From the NCBI GenBank assembly GCA_018303405.1, contig JAGVYD010000010.1, forward strand, positions 1 to 64,000: DNA of 64,000 nucleotides, given 5' to 3'. Positions 51,790 to 60,047 of this stretch are shown piece by piece (the stretch's first letter is position 1; each line of letters opens with the position of its first letter). This DNA comes from Candidatus Woesearchaeota archaeon (GTDB lineage: Archaea; Nanobdellota; Nanobdellia; Woesearchaeales; JABMPP01). The notes beneath the pieces were generated by a model. That model had not been told where the DNA came from, ran no database searches, and saw nothing but the letters and a program-made list of their open reading frames with translations. The translations under genes and the position numbers were made by a program.

Positions 51790-52906
51790 CTATTACCTTA
51801 ATAACGCTGTTTTGCTCGTCGTCTGTCAATCCAGGATACATGGGAATTGAGATTATTCTTTCGTAAAAAGATTCCGCATTCTTGCAAAGCCCTCTCTTGT
51901 ACCCCCTCTTCTCATAGCATCCGTGCCAATATACAGGTATGTAGTGCACCTGGCAGTGTATGCCATTCTTCTTCAGGTGGTTAAACAAGCTTAATCTAGT
52001 TTCTTTGTCCTTAACTTTGATCACAAAGAGATGGTAAGAATTGAGCTGTCCGGGATTTTCCGTGATTAATTCTATATTTTTGTTGCCTTTAAATGCCGCC
52101 TGGTATTTTGCAGCGATTTCTCGCCGCCTTTTAATAAACCCGTCAACCTTTATCAGCTGGCTCATTCCAAGCGCGCACTGGAAATCTGTAATCCTGTAAT
52201 TATACCCAAATTCAGGAATCTCATAAAACCACGGGCCTTCATTTTTGCTAATCATTTTTTCTGGGTTTTTTATCATTCCATGGTTCCTGAGGCGCAAAAG
52301 CCTATCGTACAGCTCTTTTGAATTTGTAGTTATCATGCCGCCTTCGCCAGTAGTTATAAGTTTGACAGGGTGAAAGCTGAAAACAGCCATATCAGAATAC
52401 TTACAGTCCCCTATCCTTGAATCTAAGTATCTGGCTCCAAGTGCGTGACAGGCATCTTCAATGATGATGAGTTTGTGCTTGTTTGCAATTTTCTTGATAT
52501 CGGACATGTTGCATGGCAAGCCCATATAATGAACAGGAATAATTGCCTTTGTCTTTTCTGTGATTTTCATCCCCAATTTGGCTGGGTCAATGAGCCCCTG
52601 CCCATCAATGTCGCAGAAAACTGGTTTCCCCCCGCAGAAAAGCGCGCAGCCGGCTGACGCTGTAAAAGTCATTGGCGAAGTAATCAGCTCTGTCCCTTCC
52701 TTGATGCCCGCTACAAGAGCTGCGAGATGCAGCCCGCTTGTGCCGGTGCTCACGGCAACAGCATATTTTGCTCCAACATAATCAGAGAACTTTTTTTCAA
52801 ATTCTGCAACTTTGGGCCCGTCCGTAATTATGTTTGATTTTAGCACTTCCACTACCTCTTTAATGTCCTCTTCAGATATACTCTGCCTTGCATACGGTAT
52901 GCTCAT
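51767..52906 (-). CDS. pseC: PseC-type PLP aminotransferase
   Basis: 379 residues from ATG 52906 (GGGGGTT upstream; a longer frame to 53065 overlaps the PseB gene and lacks similarity). DegT/DnrJ/EryC1 fold: VSTGTSGLHLAALVAG, IPVHYMGLPCNM, IIEDACHALGARY and FSFHPVKLITTGEGG, where the lysine binds PLP. PseC converts the 4-keto sugar from PseB into UDP-4-amino-4,6-dideoxy-altrose-type product. Gene order PseB-PseC-PseF-PseI fits that pathway. Confidence 0.9.
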   Translation of the reverse strand: MSIPYARQSISEEDIKEVVEVLKSNIITDGPKVAEFEKKFSDYVGAKYAVAVSTGTSGLHLAALVAGIKEGTELITSPMTFTASAGCALFCGGKPVFCDIDGQGLIDPAKLGMKITEKTKAIIPVHYMGLPCNMSDIKKIANKHKLIIIEDACHALGARYLDSRIGDCKYSDMAVFSFHPVKLITTGEGGMITTNSKELYDRLLRLRNHGMIKNPEKMISKNEGPWFYEIPEFGYNYRITDFQCALGMSQLIKVDGFIKRRREIAAKYQAAFKGNKNIELITENPGQLNSYHLFVIKVKDKETRLSLFNHLKKNGIHCQVHYIPVYWHGCYEKRGYKRGLCKNAESFYERIISIPMYPGLTDDEQNSVIKVIGDFFEKK

Positions 52907-52970
52907 TATAACCCCCTTAACCGCTATCTCTCGCCAGGTAAGCCCCTCTCTAATATTCAACAGGCATGGT

Positions 52971-54011
52971 CTATAGACAATTGTAATAATCAGCGAGCAG
53001 AACTTTAAGCCTATCCTTGCCCATGATTTGTTGTTGAGATGAATAGCCCTTGAACTTATCAGCATTTAACTTCTTTCCTGTTTTCAGATAGCCTGGCATG
53101 CTGGCTTCTGCGCTGTATTTTGCTATTTCTGAGGTCAGGATGAAATAATTGTCAAACTCATATGTCCTCCTCACTTCTGAATCATTAAGCATGTACTCGT
53201 GTATCTTCTCTCCCGGCCTCACTCCAATTATTTTCACATCACTATTGCTTTTTTGCCTTTCTTGGAGAATTTCAATCAGGTCAACAATCTTGAATGCAGG
53301 AAGCTTGGGTATGAAGACCTCTCCTCCAACGCAGTTTTTAATCGCCGTCAGGATTAGTTCCACAGCCTGGTCCGGCGTAATAAAGAATCTTGTCATCTCG
53401 GGATGGGTAAGCGGAATAGTTTTCTTGTTTTTGATTTTCTCTTCGAAAAATGGTATAACTGAGCCTGTGCTCTCGACAACATTGCCGTACCTAACACAAG
53501 TTAAAGCTGTTTTGGCGCTTCCTTTATTATAATTGCTCTCAATGAAAATCCTCTCACTGACAAATTTGCATGCACCATAGGTGTTTATTGGTGAACATGC
53601 TTTGTCCGTAGATACAAATACTGCCTTCTCAACTTCATTGTTCAGGCATGCCTTGACAAAATTCATGGCGCCCAGGATATTTGTTTTTATTGACTCTTCA
53701 ACATTATATTCCAGCAGGTCAAGCCTTTTTAGGGCAGCAGCATGAATGGCAATATCAACACCATGCATGGCCTTGTTAATCCTTTCCAGGTCTCTGACAT
53801 CCCCCAGCAGGTGCCTAATCTTTTCTGCTCCTGGGTAGTTGGCGAACTCCTCTTGCATCAGATGGTGTTTCACTTCATCCCTGCTGAAAATCCTTATGCT
53901 GTGCGGATTGAATTTCAAGATAGCCTTGGTCAATGATTTTCCCAAAAATCCGGTTCCACCAGTAATCAGAACAACTTTATTCTCAAAAAACCGCTTATAA
54001 TCAGAGCTCAT
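52971..54011 (-). CDS. pseB: PseB-type UDP-GlcNAc 4,6-dehydratase (inverting)
   Basis: 346 residues. SDR motif LITGGTGFLGKSLTKAIL, IRIFSRDEVKHHLMQ (a PseB/FlaA1 hallmark), the FVSTDKACSPINTYGACKF block with Tyr and Lys, and TRFFITPDQAVELIL. It converts UDP-GlcNAc to the 4-keto-6-deoxy-altro sugar, the first step to pseudaminic acid. TTTAAAAA about 26 bases before the ATG makes it the leaderless start of the minus-strand nonulosonate operon. Confidence 0.93.
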   Translation of the reverse strand: MSSDYKRFFENKVVLITGGTGFLGKSLTKAILKFNPHSIRIFSRDEVKHHLMQEEFANYPGAEKIRHLLGDVRDLERINKAMHGVDIAIHAAALKRLDLLEYNVEESIKTNILGAMNFVKACLNNEVEKAVFVSTDKACSPINTYGACKFVSERIFIESNYNKGSAKTALTCVRYGNVVESTGSVIPFFEEKIKNKKTIPLTHPEMTRFFITPDQAVELILTAIKNCVGGEVFIPKLPAFKIVDLIEILQERQKSNSDVKIIGVRPGEKIHEYMLNDSEVRRTYEFDNYFILTSEIAKYSAEASMPGYLKTGKKLNADKFKGYSSQQQIMGKDRLKVLLADYYNCL

Positions 54012-54054
54012 TATGCACTCGATTCATTGAGGGTCGTTTTTAAAGCTTTCGCTT

Positions 54055-54074
54055 AGTCTTGCGATTGCAAGACT
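54055..54074. terminator. Perfect hairpin in the divergent pse promoter region
   Basis: AGTCTTGC-GATT-GCAAGACT: eight pairs and a four-base loop, followed by TTTTT on the plus strand. No plus-strand gene ends before it, so it may be a leader hairpin or an operator rather than a terminator. It lies between the pseB start and the gene at 54174. Confidence 0.4.
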
Positions 54075-54173
54075 TTTTCATGGGAGCCGATTGGAGCAAT
54101 AGATTTATTAACGTCTCCTCCCTCTCCATTGGATACGCACTGCCAGTTGCTGCAGGTATAAATGGTGTAAAAA

Positions 54174-54971
54174 ATGAAGTTGGGAGTTAAGATCTGGTCT
54201 GACAATTTCGATTCATTTCAGGCCATACAAAAACTCAATTCTGGGAAATTAGTGGATTATGCAGAGATTTATGTAATTCCCGGGACTTTTGATGCAAATA
54301 AACTTCAAGCCATCAGAAATGTCCCAGTTATTTTTCACGCTCCACACACCTCTCACGGATTCAACATAGTGGGCCGGGATAAGTCATTCTCAAATGCTGT
54401 CCAAACCATTAAGCAGTTTGCTGATTATTTTGGGGAAAAAAGGGTCATTGTCCACCCCGGGGTTAGTTTTGACATTGTCTCCACTCCGGAACAGAATATT
54501 TCAGGATACAAAATATTGGAAGATGCAGGCATAAAACTGATTATAGAGAACATGCCGAGAATTGGCATCGACGGCAAATCCATTTTGTTTGGATCAACGC
54601 CTTCAGAATTAAAATTGCTGCTCAGCGCCGTCAAGTCCGATCTCTGCGTTGACATTGGTCATGCAATCTGCGCTGCCAATTATTACAAAAAAGACCCCCT
54701 CAGCTTCATTGATGAATTTCTTGGACTGAATCCATTTATGTTCCACTTCTGCGACGGGGATTATGCTTCTGTGACAGATGTTCACAAATCTTTGGGGGAG
54801 GGGAACTTCCCTTTGACAAAAATTCTTACAAAGCTAACCTCAAGAAAGGATAAAAAGGAACTTATAATCTCTTTGGAAACTCCTAAAAAAGGGGATCTTA
54901 GGGGGCTTTCCGAAGATTTAAAAAATATTGCAAGGCTTAGGGGCATACTGGACCCCGCAAAATTAAAATAG
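54174..54971 (+). CDS. TIM-barrel sugar isomerase/epimerase-like protein
   Basis: 265 residues. The sequence has the xylose-isomerase-like AP2Ec barrel pattern: FHAPHTSHGF, KRVIVHPGVS, KLIIENMPRIG, DLCVDIGHAICAANYY and FMFHFCDGDYA, with histidine, glutamate and aspartate at strand ends for a metal. Such proteins act on sugar or sugar phosphates; the substrate is not known. It begins a three-gene plus-strand set (isomerase, capsule-type transferase, Pse-associated methylase) divergent from the pse operon. GGTGT lies before the ATG. Confidence 0.8.
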   Translation: MKLGVKIWSDNFDSFQAIQKLNSGKLVDYAEIYVIPGTFDANKLQAIRNVPVIFHAPHTSHGFNIVGRDKSFSNAVQTIKQFADYFGEKRVIVHPGVSFDIVSTPEQNISGYKILEDAGIKLIIENMPRIGIDGKSILFGSTPSELKLLLSAVKSDLCVDIGHAICAANYYKKDPLSFIDEFLGLNPFMFHFCDGDYASVTDVHKSLGEGNFPLTKILTKLTSRKDKKELIISLETPKKGDLRGLSEDLKNIARLRGILDPAKLK

Positions 54972-54991
54972 TTCCATGGGAATGATGCGAT

Positions 54992-56998
54992 ATGCCAGAA
55001 GCAAAGAAAATACCTGTGTGCATTCTCGTCCATGATATGGCCGGGCTCGACACTCTCAATAGGATGGTTCAGGATGGCAAAATAAAAATCCAATCATCCA
55101 AAATAATCTTTTGGGATGCAAGCTTACTGAACAGTTTCAACAATCTTGGATTCAATCCCGGCATCAAGGTCGAACATATTGAAAAATATGTCAAAAAAAC
55201 TGATTTTGCAGCAATGCGGCATAAAATAATTGACTTAATCAAGATCTTTCCACACAAGAAAATACTGCAGGATAAGTCATTCATCGAGCTCACTGAATTC
55301 AACGGATATTCGATGTGGTGGTTCATTCGGCAGGGCTTCTATGCGCACATGGTAGTTTCTCTCAAGGAATTTTCCGTGTTGGAGACAGTTGTTCGCAATC
55401 TGAAAATGAAGAAGATGCTCTTGCTTACAGGGAGCGTGACTTTTCTGGGGTTGGCATCCAATGTTGCTAAAAAATACAATATTCAACTGGATGGCAAGCT
55501 GAGTGAGGACGCAAACCATGCAGCAGGAAAAAGCGCAGGCATGTTTGGCAATATTGGGCCAGGCATATCAAATGCCTCGGCCCGGCTTATCAGGATAATC
55601 CAGGGTTTTATAAGATTCAATTTCATAAAGAGGGAAACTGGAAAAAAGAATTTTTTGGTGTTCACTCAGGCCCATGTGTGGACTAACCTGGGTGCAGGGC
55701 TTCGGGGGGATATCAATTCATATACTATTCTAAGAAAAATTATGTCTAATAAAAATTATAGGGCTGTTGTCCTTGACTACGCTACTAATACTGGTTCGGC
55801 CTGGCAGGCAATCAGGGAAAAGAAGTATCCTTTTTTGCCAGTTGAGTATTTTATCTTCTCCAGTTATTTCGACCGAAGAATCCAGTCGAAAATTTCTGCC
55901 TATCAGGATAAATTGAGGCAGGTATGGCCTGGGCTGGAGAACAGCCAGCCATTGCGTAAATCACTGAAATATGGTTATCTTGATCTTTTTTCAATTTTAA
56001 AACCGCAGATAAGCAAATATTTTACTTCCAATTTTGACTCCCTGTCCAGTGCAGCTAGGAATCTCGCAATAATGGATAAGATAATAAGCGAAAACAAGAT
56101 TGACTGCACGATTTGCTCTGATGAAAATGGCACCTCCAGGTCAATTGTATTTGCCTCACATATGAATGGCGTTCCTTCAATAGGGATTCAGCATGGCATT
56201 ATCCATAAGTTTCACATCTCCTATAACTATGGCAATTCCGATGTCCATTCTACGAAATCCAATGGCAATGCCATAAAAAAAAGAAATAATTGCATATTGC
56301 CAACGAAGACAGCAGTCTACGGAAGGCATTTCAGGGATCTGCTTTTGAAGCTGGGAAATTATTCCCCTGATATGGTTGAAGTTACTGGCCAGCCTCGCAC
56401 TGATCTGATATTTGAAAATAAAAGGAATTACTCCAGGCCAAAACTATTCAAACAGCTTGGGTTGGACCAAAATAGAAAATTGGTGGTGTATGCCGCTCAG
56501 CCTCATAAGGATGAAACCGAGTCAATAGTCGCATTGACTGAATTGGTGCAATGCATCAGGAAAATGAAGGATGTACAGATGCTGATAAAGCTCCATCCCA
56601 ATGACAACTGGAATTTCTATGAAAAAATATTGGCAGATTTGGACTATACTTGCGCAATCATCCGGGAAATTGACCTTTATGAGCTTTTCAGCGCTGCTGA
56701 TTTGCTTATTTCAATAAATTCAACGGTGATGCTTGAGTCCCTCCTAATGGATGTTCCAGTAATCCAGTTAAACCTGAGGGAGCAATTTGATTTCTTGTCA
56801 GAACTGAAGGGCAAAGCTTTTAAACAGGTGACCGATAAATCAACTCTGCATAGCAGCATACGGGAATACCTGTTTGACAAGAATTCCATGCAGAAACTTT
56901 CCAAAATGAGGAGGGAATATCTATCGCGATATTTCTTGCCCGTAGATGGTAAAGCTTCATCTCGTTTTATGAATATTGTCAACGGAGTGATAAAATGA
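54992..56998 (+). CDS. Capsule-type GT-B transferase/surface carbohydrate protein
   Basis: 668 residues. An N-terminal domain (about 1-220) has no clear match. The C-terminal half is GT-B-like: GVPSIGIQHGIIHKFHISYNY, MVEVTGQPRTDLIF, LIKLHPNDNWNFY and SAADLLISINSTVMLESLLMDVPVIQLN, the blocks of CDP-glycerol- and capsule-type transferases and UDP-sugar epimerases. No separate PseG hydrolase is seen in the cluster, and PseG is also GT-B-like, so a fused function is possible but unproven. It follows the isomerase by 20 bases, and its stop overlaps the methylase start (ATGA). Confidence 0.72.
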   Translation: MPEAKKIPVCILVHDMAGLDTLNRMVQDGKIKIQSSKIIFWDASLLNSFNNLGFNPGIKVEHIEKYVKKTDFAAMRHKIIDLIKIFPHKKILQDKSFIELTEFNGYSMWWFIRQGFYAHMVVSLKEFSVLETVVRNLKMKKMLLLTGSVTFLGLASNVAKKYNIQLDGKLSEDANHAAGKSAGMFGNIGPGISNASARLIRIIQGFIRFNFIKRETGKKNFLVFTQAHVWTNLGAGLRGDINSYTILRKIMSNKNYRAVVLDYATNTGSAWQAIREKKYPFLPVEYFIFSSYFDRRIQSKISAYQDKLRQVWPGLENSQPLRKSLKYGYLDLFSILKPQISKYFTSNFDSLSSAARNLAIMDKIISENKIDCTICSDENGTSRSIVFASHMNGVPSIGIQHGIIHKFHISYNYGNSDVHSTKSNGNAIKKRNNCILPTKTAVYGRHFRDLLLKLGNYSPDMVEVTGQPRTDLIFENKRNYSRPKLFKQLGLDQNRKLVVYAAQPHKDETESIVALTELVQCIRKMKDVQMLIKLHPNDNWNFYEKILADLDYTCAIIREIDLYELFSAADLLISINSTVMLESLLMDVPVIQLNLREQFDFLSELKGKAFKQVTDKSTLHSSIREYLFDKNSMQKLSKMRREYLSRYFLPVDGKASSRFMNIVNGVIK

Positions 56999-57639
56999 AA
57001 ACTGAACAAATTGAGAACTGGGGCGGGTCCTTTGGGAAGGAATACACCGACCGCAATAAATTTCTGAACCAATCTATGGATGAATTTTATCTTAAGGAAT
57101 TCGGCACCACCAGAAAAGAAATGAACGCAGAGTTTCTTGGCAATTTGGATAAGTCCGCGAGAATCTTGGAAATTGGCTGCAATTCTGGAAATCAGCTGAT
57201 TGAGCTGCAGAAGGCAGGTTTCTCAAATCTTACAGGAGTTGATGTAAATGAATATGCGATTGACGTGGCAGCCAAGGCGCTTCCGAAGGCCAAAATACTA
57301 AAGGCCAATATATTTGAATTGCCATTTGAGGACAATTCGTTTGACCTGGTTTTTACCTCAGGTGTTTTAATCCACATCAGCCCAAAAGACATAGGTGCTG
57401 CGATGAAGGAAATCCATAGGGTGGCTGGCAGATATATCTGGGGGTTTGAATACTTTAACGAAGAATATTTTGAAATTAATTACCGTGGCATCAGCGATTT
57501 GCTTTGGAAGGCTGACTTTGTCAAGGAATACCTAAAAAATGTAGCGGATTTGAAGGTTGTTAAGCGTAGGAAATTTAAATTTCTATACAACGATAACGTA
57601 AACGAGATGTTTTTGCTGGAGAAGCCAGGGAAATCCTGA
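56995..57639 (+). CDS. Pseudaminic acid biosynthesis-associated methylase-like protein
   Basis: 214 residues. The opening WGGSFGKEYTDRN (Trp-Gly ... Glu-Tyr-Thr-x-Arg-Asn) is the signature I know from the pseudaminic-acid-associated methylase family. The SAM motif ILEIGCNSGNQLIEL, LTGVDVNEYAI, and FDLVFTSGVLIHI follow. In bacteria this family sits in Pse clusters, as it does here, so it probably methylates the nonulosonate or its carrier. It is coupled to the preceding gene by ATGA. Confidence 0.85.
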   Translation: MKTEQIENWGGSFGKEYTDRNKFLNQSMDEFYLKEFGTTRKEMNAEFLGNLDKSARILEIGCNSGNQLIELQKAGFSNLTGVDVNEYAIDVAAKALPKAKILKANIFELPFEDNSFDLVFTSGVLIHISPKDIGAAMKEIHRVAGRYIWGFEYFNEEYFEINYRGISDLLWKADFVKEYLKNVADLKVVKRRKFKFLYNDNVNEMFLLEKPGKS

Positions 57640-57733
57640 GTGACTCTGTCACTGCGAAAGACAATTGTCAGACTGTGGAAATATCAATCACACAACAATA
57701 TTAATAACGTTTTCCAATCCCCGGAGGTTTCAA

Positions 57734-58444
57734 ATGCAATATCACATCTCGGCAATCCTGCCAACTTACAACGAGAAGGAAAATATCGGCAAGCTGATCA
57801 GCCAGATCAAGAAATATGCCGGCGTGCATCTTTATGAAATTATTGTTGTGGATGACAACAGCCCTGACAGGACTTGGGAGATTGTCACCTCACTGGCAAA
57901 AAAAGACAGGCGCATCCGCCTCATAAGGAGAATCAGGGTGCGCGGCCTGCCATCGGCAATCTGGGCAGGGATAAAAGCAGCCCGCGGAAATGTTGTCATG
58001 TGGATGGATTGCGACTTGTCGCACCCTCCTTCAATCATACCTGAAATGATAAGGAATCTTGGCAACTATGATGTCATCAGCGCATCCCGTTATGTCAAGG
58101 GGGGCAAGGACAGCCGAAACCTCGGGAGGGTTGTTGCCAGCAGGATGGTGGACATTGCAGCTTCAGTAATTCTCAGCCTCGATGTCAAGGACATCACCTC
58201 AGGTTTTTACATGGCTAAAAAAAAGGTTTTCAGCAAGGTAACACTAAAGCAGGATGGCTATGCCGAATACTGCATTCGATTCTCCCATGACGCAATCAGG
58301 CAGGGCTATAAATGGAAGGAAGTCCCTTACACTTTCACGGACAGGCAGGCAGGAAAATCAAAATCTTTCGGAAACATTTTGAATTTTGTAAAGAACGGCC
58401 AGCTTTGCCTTAATGAGATCATCAGGCTGAAATTTTCAAAATAA
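57734..58444 (+). CDS. Dolichol-phosphate mannosyltransferase-like GT2
   Basis: 236 residues from ATG 57734 with a strong GGAGGT 6 bases upstream; a longer frame exists but is not conserved-looking. ILPTYNEKENIGKLISQI, VVDDNSPDRTWEIV, MWMDCDLSHPP (DXD) and the GFYMAKKKVF and YTFTDRQAGKSKSFG blocks are those of DPM1. No C-terminal membrane helices. It would transfer mannose or a similar sugar from GDP- or UDP-donor to polyprenyl phosphate. Confidence 0.9.
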   Translation: MQYHISAILPTYNEKENIGKLISQIKKYAGVHLYEIIVVDDNSPDRTWEIVTSLAKKDRRIRLIRRIRVRGLPSAIWAGIKAARGNVVMWMDCDLSHPPSIIPEMIRNLGNYDVISASRYVKGGKDSRNLGRVVASRMVDIAASVILSLDVKDITSGFYMAKKKVFSKVTLKQDGYAEYCIRFSHDAIRQGYKWKEVPYTFTDRQAGKSKSFGNILNFVKNGQLCLNEIIRLKFSK

Positions 58445-58501
58445 GCTCCTTAAGAATCAATTGTTAAATCAGTTATTTTAATTATTGCCCAATCATAATT
58501 A

Positions 58502-59605
58502 CTATTCGACTGCTTTCTTTATTGTCTTGCAAATGTATTCTATCTGCTCATCAGTCAGGTTGGTGGAAGACGGCAGGTACAGCCCTTTCCTTTCAAGTTC
58601 CTCAGTGACTGGGAATTTCCCATCTTTCACCAGGAAAGGCGGCTGCTTGTGCATGCCCACAAAAAAATACCTTGTGTCTATCCCGTGCTCGAACAAGTAC
58701 TTCTTGACTTCATCCCTTGTCCTCTTTGATCCGTCTTCAATTAGGATGCCATACATCCAGTAGACATTCTTAACATCCTTGTCCTCATATGGCCTTGTGA
58801 CATTCCTAACGCCTTCCAGTCCCTCATTATACCTGCGTGCCATGTCCCTTTTCTGTTCGATTATCTTTTCCACCCTTTCAGCCTGGGCAAGCCCAATTGC
58901 TGCCTGCACATTTGTCATGGGATACTTGAACCCAATCTCTTCGTGGAAATACCGTCTCTCCTTGTCAAAGCAGAAATCCTTGAGCCACATGCTCCTTTCA
59001 GCAAGCTTGTCGTCATTTGTAACAACCATGCCTCCTTCGCCTGTTGTCACAATCTTGTTTGAGTAGAAGCTGAATGCGCTTATGTCACCGAAAGTTCCCG
59101 CTTTTTTTCCCTTGTACAGGGCGCCATGCGCCTCTGCAGCATCCTCGATCAGGTAAAGGCCGTGCTTGTCCGCGATTTCCTTTATCTCATCCATATAGCA
59201 GGGGTGGCCGTAAATATGGATGGCCATTATTGCCTTTGTGCGCCTGGTGATTTTGCTTTCAATCTGGCCGGCATCCATTGTCCAGGATTTTGGCTCAGCG
59301 TCGACAAAAACAGGCCTTGCGCCAGTATAATCAACAGCCAGCGCCGGGGCGATCATTGTAAAGCTCGGCATTATCACTTCATCGCCCTTGCCGATTTTCA
59401 GGGCAGCCACTGCAACATGAAGCGCAGCAGTCCCGCTTGTGACAGCAATGCCATGCTTTAAGCCGCAGAATGCTGCGAATTTTTCCTCGAATCTTTTGAC
59501 ATAGCTCCCGGTGGATGAGATCCAGCCTGTGTCCAGGCAGTCCATTACATATTTTTTCTCATTCCCGTCCAGCACAGGCTCATGCACTGGTATGATTCTT
59601 TTCAT
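58502..59605 (-). CDS. DegT/DnrJ-family sugar aminotransferase (perosamine synthase-like)
   Basis: 367 residues from ATG 59605 (GTG 59614 would overlap the cupin stop). TSGTAALHVAVAAL, MAIHIYGHPCYMDEI, LIEDAAEAHGALY and FSFYSNKIVTTGEGG with the PLP lysine. HIYGHPCDM is typical of GDP-perosamine synthase, and GDP-mannose 4,6-dehydratase lies at 61409, so GDP-perosamine is the likely product. It is the last gene of the operon C-methyltransferase, cupin, aminotransferase. Confidence 0.85.
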   Translation of the reverse strand: MKRIIPVHEPVLDGNEKKYVMDCLDTGWISSTGSYVKRFEEKFAAFCGLKHGIAVTSGTAALHVAVAALKIGKGDEVIMPSFTMIAPALAVDYTGARPVFVDAEPKSWTMDAGQIESKITRRTKAIMAIHIYGHPCYMDEIKEIADKHGLYLIEDAAEAHGALYKGKKAGTFGDISAFSFYSNKIVTTGEGGMVVTNDDKLAERSMWLKDFCFDKERRYFHEEIGFKYPMTNVQAAIGLAQAERVEKIIEQKRDMARRYNEGLEGVRNVTRPYEDKDVKNVYWMYGILIEDGSKRTRDEVKKYLFEHGIDTRYFFVGMHKQPPFLVKDGKFPVTEELERKGLYLPSSTNLTDEQIEYICKTIKKAVE

Positions 59606-59610
59606 GTCAA

Positions 59611-60015
59611 TCACGCAATTTTCACCCTGAACGTGTCATATTCATAGCCATTGTTTATCCGTGGCACATCTGTCAGTATGAGCATCTTGGATTTTTTTAC
59701 GGTTTCTATTGTATGTATCGTGTAAGGTGGAAGCTTTATTATTTCTCCCTCATTAAGCTGCACAACCTTGACCTTTGCCTTTCCATCCTTCGCGTCCCTC
59801 AGGTAAATCCTGATTTTCCCGGAAATGACATATGTCCACTGGGTTGCCTTTTTGTGGTAATGGTTTCCCCTGCTGGAGCCTGGCCTGGAATCTATTATCC
59901 CAACATGCCTTATTGTCTCATCAAGAATGTCAAAAATTGCGCCCCTTCTGTCCCTGAACGCCGGCTTAATGCCCTTCAGGCTGTCCATCACTTTTTTCAT
60001 GCTTTGCTTTGCCAT
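59611..60015 (-). CDS. Cupin-domain sugar enzyme (FdtA/WxcM-like)
   Basis: 134 residues from ATG 60015 (GGTGG upstream). A single cupin: RGAIFDILDE, SSRGNHYHKKATQWTYVISGKIRIYL, then IIKLPPYTIHTIETV, with histidines typical of the metal- or sugar-binding site. Small cupins of this kind are 3,4-ketoisomerases or related epimerases of nucleotide 6-deoxysugars. Its stop overlaps or touches the aminotransferase start, supporting cooperation on the same sugar. Confidence 0.78.
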   Translation of the reverse strand: MAKQSMKKVMDSLKGIKPAFRDRRGAIFDILDETIRHVGIIDSRPGSSRGNHYHKKATQWTYVISGKIRIYLRDAKDGKAKVKVVQLNEGEIIKLPPYTIHTIETVKKSKMLILTDVPRINNGYEYDTFRVKIA

Positions 60016-60047
60016 TTTTCCTTTCCACCTTTTTTGTTTGTAACCAA

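Noticed and set aside
52907-53065. Longer N-terminus of the PseC aminotransferase overlapping PseB
   Set aside because: The extra part overlaps the PseB coding end in another frame, and the ATG at 52906 has a good ribosome site and the family's usual start.
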